A stretch of 64,000 bases of DNA. Source: Clostridium septicum. Lineage in GTDB: Bacteria > Bacillota > Clostridia > Clostridiales > Clostridiaceae. Shown piece after piece: positions 56,867 to 64,000 of the stretch (its first letter is position 1; every line of letters begins with the position of its first letter). The notes under the pieces were generated by a model, which was not told the origin of the DNA, did not search any database, and saw only the letters and a list, made by a program, of their open reading frames with translations. The stretch lies in the NCBI RefSeq assembly GCF_003606265.1, contig NZ_CP023671.1, forward strand, positions 2,728,001 through 2,792,000. The letters are read 5' to 3'. A program made the translations under genes and the position numbers.

Positions 56867-57298
56867 TTTCAATAAAAAATACATAAAATAAATAAAATGT
56901 AAACATTGACATAAATAGGAAATGAATGACATAATATACTTAGAATAGTACTGAATTAATAAATTTTAATATTAATAATTTTTTCGCCATTGGAGGGGAG
57001 TGAAGAATATTTACATTTTATATAGCAATTGATAGAAATTTATTATCAGTAATAAAAATTTTATGAAATTAAAATAGGCTTAGGTTAATATCTCTAAATT
57101 TAAAATGTACGTACAATAACACTACTAATGAATAGTTACTTTGATAAACATAAGTTATTTTAGAAAAATAGTAGTATTTCTTCTGATAATAATAGTTAAG
57201 TATATATTTAGAATTAAATTATTAAATAATAAAAGTTAATTTTAATATATAGGCAATTTTGGTTTTAAAGAGAATTTAAATTTAGTGGAGGGTAAAGT
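56867..57298. other. Long leader/promoter region of giant glycosidase gene
   Basis: About 430 bases. ttgaca at 56906-56911 and cataat at 56930-56935 could form a promoter. A long untranslated leader would follow, containing ggaggggag at about 56992-57000 without a convincing reading frame after it. The palindrome tgtacgtaca lies at 57105-57114. I do not recognise a riboswitch fold by eye. ggagggt precedes the ATG at 57299. Confidence 0.4.
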
Positions 57299-60200
57299 AT
57301 GAAAAAAGAGTTATTAAGGAGGATTAAAGCGTTAACTATAAGTAGTTTATTTTTCATAAATTGTGTACCGTGGACAGGAATAGTTTTGCAAGCTAAAGAG
57401 TTAAAAGAGAATATTGAAACTGTAATAGATGACAACGTTGTGACAGGTGATGGTAACTATTTTACTTACTATGGGGATAATTGGGTTGCAGAGGGAAGTG
57501 GTGATACAACCGAGCATTACAATGTTCTTAAAAATGGAGAAGAAAATCCAGAAAAAAAATATTATACTGTAAACTTTATAGGAAATCGTATAGAAGTTTA
57601 TGGTAATAAAACACCTCAAAATGGAAAAGTTAAATTTTCGATAATGAATGAACAAGGAGAACTTATAGAGGGAAGTGAAACTATAGTAGATGCTAGAGTA
57701 GATAACACCAATCCGTTATATGCTTGGGGTGGATTAGAAGAAGGAAAATATACATTAAAAGCAGAGGCAACAGGAATTAATTCTAATACAAGTCATAGTC
57801 AAGCAGTAATTCAAGTTGATAAGGTTAAAGTTACTCATAAAAAATACATACCTGAATCTATAAATTTAGAATCTAATATACAGATATTAGAGAAAACAGA
57901 AAAAAATTTAAAGGTAACAGTTGATCCAAGTTATGCGGAAGTTAATGATTTAACTTATTCTAGTGATAATGAAGAGATAGTAACAGTTTCAGATAGTGGT
58001 GTAGTGAAAGGTAAATCTAAAGGAATAGCTAATGTAACAGTAAGATCAGAAGAGTTTAATAAAGAAGCAAGAGTTTTAGTACAGGTTTTAGAAGGTAATC
58101 TAGGTTTACAAGGATCAATTGTAGATACTAATTCACATTATACTCAAGAAAGATATGAAGAAATAAAGAACATGGGAGTAGTAAATGAAGAGTTGTATGG
58201 ATGGAAGTCAGATAAAGCAATTTCTGAAATTGCTTTGATTTCTAAAGAAAGATCAGTAAAGAATATAAGTATTGCAGCTAGTGATTTTATATCAGGAGAG
58301 AATATAATTTCTAAAGAAAACATAGTTACTACTTTTCTTAAAGATACAAAAGCTTATATAGGAGATGCAGGATATCATAATGGACCTAATTCAAATCCAA
58401 GTCAAACTCCAAATGATGATAGTTTAAAAAAATTAGTACCAGATATATTATATACATCAAATCCTATAAATATTGAAGCAAATAAAGTACAACCAGTATG
58501 GGTGGAATTTAATATTCCAAAGGATGCTAAACCAGGAATTTATACAGGTAAAATTATTGTAAGTGCAGAGGGATTAGATAATTTAGAGTTTAATTATTCC
58601 TTAGAGGTAATAGATATAATAATGCCTAATAGTACACAATATGAATTTGATATTGAATTATGGCAATATCCTTATAGTTTAGCTGAGTACTATGGTGTAC
58701 AACCATTTTCAGATGAGCATTTTAACATATTAAGACCTCATATGGGAAAGTATAAAGAACTTGGTGGACATGCTATTACTACTTCAATAGTAGAAGAAGC
58801 ATGGGGAGGTCAAACTTATAGTGAAAATGAAGTTAGATATCCATCTATGGTTAAATGGACAAGAAAATCAGATGGAAACTTTGAATTTGATTACACTGAT
58901 TTTGATAAATGGGTTGAATTTAATAGAGAATTAGGAATTGGGAATAAGATTATTTGTTATAGTATGATTCCATGGGGAAATAGAGTTTCCTATTATGATG
59001 AAGCAACAAGCACAAAAAAATCAGAGACTTTACTTCCAGGAACTAAAAGATATGAAGAGGTTTGGTTACAATTTTTAAATTCTTTAGTTTCACATTTAGA
59101 TGAAAAAGCTTGGTTTGAATACACTTATATAGGAATAGATGAAAGAGGAAATATGGATAATGCTTTTGATATAATAGATAAAGTTAAAAATAGACATGAT
59201 AAAACATTAAAAAAAGCTGCAGCAATGGATCATTTTGATTCAAGTAAAAAATATATAACTGATAGAGTAGATGATTTAAGTGTTGGATCTACAGCGGCAA
59301 AACAATCTTTAGATGAATATAGAAATTTTGTAAAGGAAAGAAATGAAGCTGAGAAGAAATATAAAACTACAATATATACTTGTACAGAACATTTTCCTAA
59401 CTCATTAGCTTTAAGTATGCCTGGGGAAAGTTATTGGACAATGATGTTTACAGCAGCACAGGGAGCAAATGGGTATTTAAGGTGGGCTTATGATGCTTGG
59501 GTTAAAGATCCTTTAAGAGATGTGACACATTGGGCTTTTGAAGCTGGAGATCCTTTCTTAATTTATCCTGATGAAAAAGATTCAGTTAATAAGGTATCTA
59601 AAACTTCTGTAAGATTAGAAAAAATAGCAGAGGGAGTTAGAGATGTAAATAAATTATATTTAATGAAAAAAGAAATACCATCGTTAAAATCTGATATTGA
59701 TGAATTATTTGCAATGATTGAAGTTAATTATTCAGGTGTTAAAAATGGAATAGGACAACATGGTGGAGCAAAATATGCTACGGATGAAACAAGAGGAAAA
59801 ATACCTCAGAATATGAAAAATATTAAAAATAAAATTAAGGAAATAAGTGAAAAATATATTTCATTAAAAAATGGAGGAACTGAAGAGGTAGAATCAGTTA
59901 AAATAAATGAAGGAGATCAAAATATTTTAGTTGGAGATTCTATTAAATTAACTACAACTGTTTTACCAGAAAACACATTAAATCCAAGTGTAAAATGGAG
60001 TTCTAGCAATAGTGATGTTGTAACAGTTAATAGTGAAGGGTTAATAACTGGAATAAAACTTGGAAATGCAGAAATTACAGCAATCTCAGTTAAAGATTCA
60101 AGTAAAAGTTCAACAATAAAAATAAATGTTAACAAAAAGACTATTGGTGATGATTCAAAGGTTGCATATTATAGCTTTGATAATATTGAAGGAAATGTAG

Positions 60201-62643
60201 TTAAAGATAGCTGGACAAAAAGAGAGGACTATAATGGAGTTATTAGTGGAGCAAAGCAGGTAGACGGAAAGTCTGGAAAGGCATTGAAATTTGATTCTAC
60301 AACAGATGAGGTTAGAATTGGTAGTCCTGCAGAACTAGCTAATGATTGGACTGTTGCATTTTGGGTTAAAGCTGGAAATACTACAGGTACAGCGTCAATT
60401 ATGTGGGATGGAAGAGATTATACAGGGGCTCAGCAAAAAAAATCAGAATCAATAGATATAAAAGTAGGTACAGGGGGAAATCCTAATAATGCTGGAGTTC
60501 ATGTTAATGAAGGAATTTTAACATTTAAGTATGTAGTACCACAAGAAAGATGGGTTCATATGACTGTAACTAACTCAACAAGTAGTGGGTTATCATTATT
60601 CATTAATGGAAAGCAAGTAGGAGATATAAATGCGTACACTAAGACAAATCCATTTAAAGCACCTATAAAGATTATAGGAGGAAGAGGTTTTGTTGGAGAA
60701 ATAGATGAAGTAAAAATATATAATAGAGCTTTAGAAGAATCAGAAATAGAAGAAGTTAAATCTATTAATGGATTAAATGTAGATAGTAATTATAAAGAAA
60801 TTAAAATAGGAGAAACTACTAAAATTATTACTGATTTAGTATCAGATAATGATGATAAGACAATAAACTTTACAAGTGATAATTCAAATATTGCAACAGT
60901 AGATGAAAATGGAGTAGTTACTGGCATAGCATATGGAGATACTTTTATAACTGTAGAAAATTTAGCAGCAGGTTATTCAGAAAAAGTTAATATCCGTGTT
61001 AACAAAGAAATAAATCTACAAAACACTTTAAAAACCTACGAAATTAATAGAGATAGACAAATTGTTATAGATAGAGAGGAAAATCAGTATATTGGACAAC
61101 CTGATTCAATTTTATTAGATGATGATAAAACTATTTTAACTGTTTATCCTAAAGGTCATGGATTTGGAGAGGCTTTATTAAGCAAAAGTACAGATGGAGG
61201 ATTAACTTGGCAAAAAAGAGTTAAAGTTAATGAAACTTGGAAGACATCAGAGGAAACTCCAACTATATATAAATTAAACTTTACAGATGGAAGTCAAAAA
61301 TTAATATCTATTTCTGGAGGTCCTGGGTGGCATGGAAGTACTTTTAGAGGTTTTAAGACATCTATATCAGAAGATAATGGAGAAAATTGGAGCGATTATA
61401 AGAAGTGGGATGTACCAACTGAAACTATTGTTGCTATGGCGAGCCTAGTACAATTAAGAGATGAAAATGGTAACTTTATAGATAAATGGATGGGGGTATA
61501 CCATGATTATAGATATACAAATTATAAAACTTATTTAACTTTTGATGAAAGTGGTAATGAGGAATGGTCTGAACCAGTACCATATTTAAGTGAATACCGA
61601 GACATTGAAAGAACAGCACAATTATGTGAAATAGGAATGTTTAGATCACCAGATGAAAATCGTATAGTTGCTCTTGCAAGAAGTCAATCACATAGGCATA
61701 CTTCTATGATATTCTATTCAGATGATGAAGGAGAAACTTGGAGTCGTCCAAGACATGTACAAGGATCATTAAATGGAGAAAGACATAAAGCAACTTATGA
61801 CCCAATAAGTGGTAGGTTATTAATAAGCTTTAGAGAGATTAAGTTAGATATAAATAATAATGGAAGTACTATAGAAAATGATTGGATGGCAGGAGATTGG
61901 ATTGGATGGGTTGGAACCTATGATGACTTAATGAATGGAAATGAAGGAGAATATCGTATAAGATTAGGTAAGGATTATACTAAGTCAGCTCGTGCAGGAG
62001 ATTGTGGATATGCAGGAAATGTAGTTATGAAGGATGGAACTTTCTTCTTAAACTCATACGGTAATTTTGATGAAAATACAGATAATAACACATATGTTAT
62101 GGGGGTTAGATTTAAGTTAGGAGAAATAGATAATGCACTAGTACTTGTTAATGGGGATGCTCTTAAAGAATTATTAGATGAAGTTAAAAATATAGATTCA
62201 AGTCTCTATACAGCTGAATCATATGATAATTTAATTAAACAATATGATATAGCTAATTCAATATATGAATCACAAGAGTCAGCACAAGTTCAAATTGATA
62301 GGGCATTAGAAGATTTAAAGAAGGCTAAGGATAGCTTGGTATTAAAACCATCAAATCCAGCACCATCAGAAGTAAGCTTTAAGGTTACAGCAAATGAAGA
62401 AGTTAAATAGTAGCCAAAGGAGATAATTCACAAGGAAATCAAAATAGTGGAAATAATAATTCTGGAGGAAATAGTAATGCTAGTGGAAGTAACTCTAATG
62501 GAGGAAACTCAAATAGTACTTCAGGAAATAAACTAAATACTATACCTCAAACAGGTGGAATGGCTTCAGCAGCAACTGTATTAGTTTTAGGAACATTAGC
62601 TTCAGTAACTGGTGCAATTATGATTAAAAAGAAGAAAGTTTAA
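57299..62643 (+). pseudogene. GH123 and sialidase-like fusion enzyme; LPXTG tail out of frame
   Basis: The reading frame gives 1703 residues to TAG 62408-62410. In order it has a signal peptide (1-31), a sandwich module (about 40-165) and a Big_2 Ig module (about 188-262). A GH123/DUF4091 beta-N-acetylgalactosaminidase domain (about 265-860) has catalytic pair Asp614-Glu615 in YIGIDERGNMDN. A Big_2 module (865-945), a LamG sandwich (953-1150) and a Big module follow. A sialidase-like propeller (about 1248-1610) shows Asp-boxes near 1294, 1354 and 1471 and YIGQPDSILLDDD. A FIVAR module (about 1613-1690) ends it. One missing base in an A-run near 62407 places a Gly/Asn/Ser linker and IPQTG anchor (62542-62556) out of frame. 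Confidence 0.85.
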
Positions 62644-62679
62644 AGGTTTATTTAATAAAATGAAAATAGTAAAATCAAC

Positions 62680-62710
62680 AAAAGAGGCTAGATTTATAGC
62701 CTCTTTTTTA
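62680..62710 (+). terminator. Terminator after giant glycosidase gene
   Basis: aaaagaggcta (62680-62690) and tagcctctttt (62697-62707) pair perfectly around a 6-base loop, and T residues follow. Its place just after the out-of-frame anchor supports 62643 as the original gene end. Confidence 0.85.
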
Positions 62711-62812
62711 GTTAAAACAAAAAAATAATTATTGTTTTTCGATAAAAATATATTGAAAAATAAGTTGCAGCGTGGTAATATAATTTTGTAGAATAGATTT
62801 AGGAGGAAATGT

Positions 62813-63307
62813 ATGAAATTTTATGGAGAAAAATCATTATCACAAATATTAAAAATAACATTAAATATAGCTATTATTTTTGGTATAGTTATGACGGGTG
62901 ATGTTTTTTATAATACATTTTTTAATAGGGAGAAATCTTTAAATACTAATGAAAAAGTTGTTTTTGTAACTTTATTAATTATAGGAATTATCAGTTTGTT
63001 TTTAATAGTTTTAGAGCTTAGAAAAATAATAGGAACTTTAATAGAAAGTAATCCATTTGTAAGAGAAAATGTGGTATCATTTAAAAAAATATCAGTAGAA
63101 TCATTTATTATAGCAGGATGCTATATAACTAATCTTATTTTTAATTCAAATTTTAAAAATTTTAAATTTATATATGTTGATAATAGTGGGATACATACGG
63201 ATATGGAGTTTTTAATTTTTCTATTTGCAGGTATATTCATATTTATATTAGCTAAAGTTTTTGAAAAGGCAGTAGAATTTAAAGAAGAAAATGATTTTAC
63301 TATATAG
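62813..63307 (+). CDS. DUF2975 family membrane protein
   Basis: This 164-residue protein has four TM helices (about 12-32, 47-67, 95-115 and 130-152) with the DUF2975 pattern of an ELRKIIGTLIESNPFVRENV segment between helices 2 and 3. It is encoded 15 bases before a small XRE regulator, the usual partner, so the pair forms an operon. The function is unknown. Confidence 0.8.
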   Translation: MKFYGEKSLSQILKITLNIAIIFGIVMTGDVFYNTFFNREKSLNTNEKVVFVTLLIIGIISLFLIVLELRKIIGTLIESNPFVRENVVSFKKISVESFIIAGCYITNLIFNSNFKNFKFIYVDNSGIHTDMEFLIFLFAGIFIFILAKVFEKAVEFKEENDFTI

Positions 63308-63322
63308 ATAAAGGAGAAATTA

Positions 63323-63526
63323 ATGAAGATAGTTGTTAATTTAGATGTAATGATGGCTAAGAGAAAGATTTCATTAAATGAATTAGCGGAAAGAGTTGGT
63401 ATAACTAATGCTAACCTTTCTATACTTAAAAATAATAAAGCAAAGGCTATAAGATTTTCTACATTAGAAGCAATATGTAGAGAATTAAATTGTCAGCCAG
63501 GTGATATATTAGAATATGTTGAATAA
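63323..63526 (+). CDS. Small XRE/Cro-CI regulator (YozG-like)
   Basis: This 67-residue single-domain HTH protein reads MKIVVNLDVMMAKRKISLNE, then ERVGITNANLSILKNNKAKAI and FSTLEAICRELNCQPGDILE. The length and composition match the small YozG-like regulators next to DUF2975 proteins. It probably controls its own operon. Confidence 0.85.
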   Translation: MKIVVNLDVMMAKRKISLNELAERVGITNANLSILKNNKAKAIRFSTLEAICRELNCQPGDILEYVE

Positions 63527-63540
63527 AAGGGAGAGAATTT

Positions 63541-64000
63541 ATGGGAAGAACTGCTTATTTAGTAATTTTAAAAGGGGAAAAAATATTAGTATATAATAAA
63601 TCAGAAGAAAGATATTTAAAAGTAGATATAAATAATGGAGAAGATCCAGAAGAATTTTTAAGTAAATGGACAGAAAAAAATTTAACTGGATATAGTAAAG
63701 AGTTTTTAAAATTTTCAAAGGACATATCTGTAAAGGGAAGCTTGTATAGAGTATTTTTTATAGATGCTACAAATAGTGATTTATCTATTAAAATTGAATG
63801 TAGTAATTATCTTCAATTTAGAAATATATATTTTGGAGAAAGTATAAATTACAATGAAAAGATTATTTTAAATTCTATTTTCCTTGATTGTAATGATAGA
63901 AATTATAATTCTTTTGCTGTAGAATCTATTAAAAATATTGTATATGAAAAGAAAATTTTAAAATCTACCAATAACAATGGAATAGATGAAAGTGTCGATA
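63541..64000 (+). CDS. Hypothetical protein, N-terminal part (runs off window)
   Basis: The frame opens at ATG 63541 behind gggaga and stays open to the window end, at least 153 residues (MGRTAYLVILKGEKILVYNK, NGEDPEEFLSKWTEKNLTGY). It has no signal peptide and no recognisable motif. It lies 14 bases after the small regulator, so it may belong to that operon. Confidence 0.55.
   Translation, partial: MGRTAYLVILKGEKILVYNKSEERYLKVDINNGEDPEEFLSKWTEKNLTGYSKEFLKFSKDISVKGSLYRVFFIDATNSDLSIKIECSNYLQFRNIYFGESINYNEKIILNSIFLDCNDRNYNSFAVESIKNIVYEKKILKSTNNNGIDESVD

Noticed and set aside
56867..57298. Riboswitch in the long leader of the giant glycosidase gene
   Set aside because: No recognisable conserved core or terminator/antiterminator pair by eye; a covariance search would be needed to support one.

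Overview
The window looks like a chromosomal segment of a low-GC, anaerobic Firmicute, most likely Clostridium sensu stricto. The evidence is very AT-rich DNA with strong AGGAGG-type ribosome sites, several clostridial families (MocR-linked alanine racemase, UMF1 transporter, DUF2975/XRE pair), a Bce-type peptide-resistance module, and secreted mucin and host-glycan hydrolases with FIVAR, dockerin and LPXTG modules. I cannot fix the species. I saw no rRNA, tRNA or CRISPR array.

Layout. 1-2.8 kb: a DUF2812/PadR pair, a decayed C-terminal gene piece, a DUF4184 membrane protein and a VOC-fold protein. 3-8 kb: a phage- or plasmid-like replication pair (HTH protein plus DnaB-type ATPase), a VanZ-like protein, a polysaccharide deacetylase and a membrane-anchored MutS-like ATPase. 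8.2-16.2 kb: a decayed DUF4179-like gene, a large GH110 alpha-galactosidase cut off from its dockerin, and two paralogous secreted proteins that share an upstream GC-rich motif. 16.3-25.9 kb: a phosphodiesterase, a frameshifted UMF1 transporter, a FUSC exporter, a Met/Gly/Asn-rich repeat protein, a substrate-binding-protein/histidine-kinase fusion and a YgiQ radical SAM protein. 26-34.7 kb: a GH85 remnant, a molybdopterin oxidoreductase, a HEPN/MNT pair, an M42 peptidase, an orphan PAS kinase, an alpha/beta-hydrolase fragment and a membrane-anchored coiled-coil protein. 35-42.6 kb: a decayed FtsX/ABC operon, an Mga-like remnant, a guanine deaminase pseudogene and an XRE regulator. 42.6-52.8 kb: a SUV3-like helicase and a BceRS-BceAB module split by an IS91-type insertion. 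53-64 kb: a broken beta-propeller gene, alr with a divergent MocR regulator, a giant GH123/sialidase-like surface enzyme with a frameshifted LPXTG tail, and a DUF2975/XRE pair.

How it fits together. Three secreted glycan hydrolases (GH110, GH85, GH123 plus sialidase-like) suggest a host-mucus or tissue lifestyle, targeting blood-group B alpha-galactose, N-glycans, and GalNAc-containing glycans or glycolipids. All three carry lesions: a nonsense codon before the dockerin, a lost catalytic domain, and a frameshift before the sortase signal. About a dozen genes in the window are broken in total. Some lesions are single-base changes in homopolymers, which could be sequencing error or slippage. 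Others are in-frame stops or large deletions, which are better read as real decay.

The most notable regulatory picture is the Bce module. A perfect TTACA-N4-TGTAA operator lies directly after the kinase gene, and an IS91-type element now separates it from the ABC transporter genes it probably controlled.
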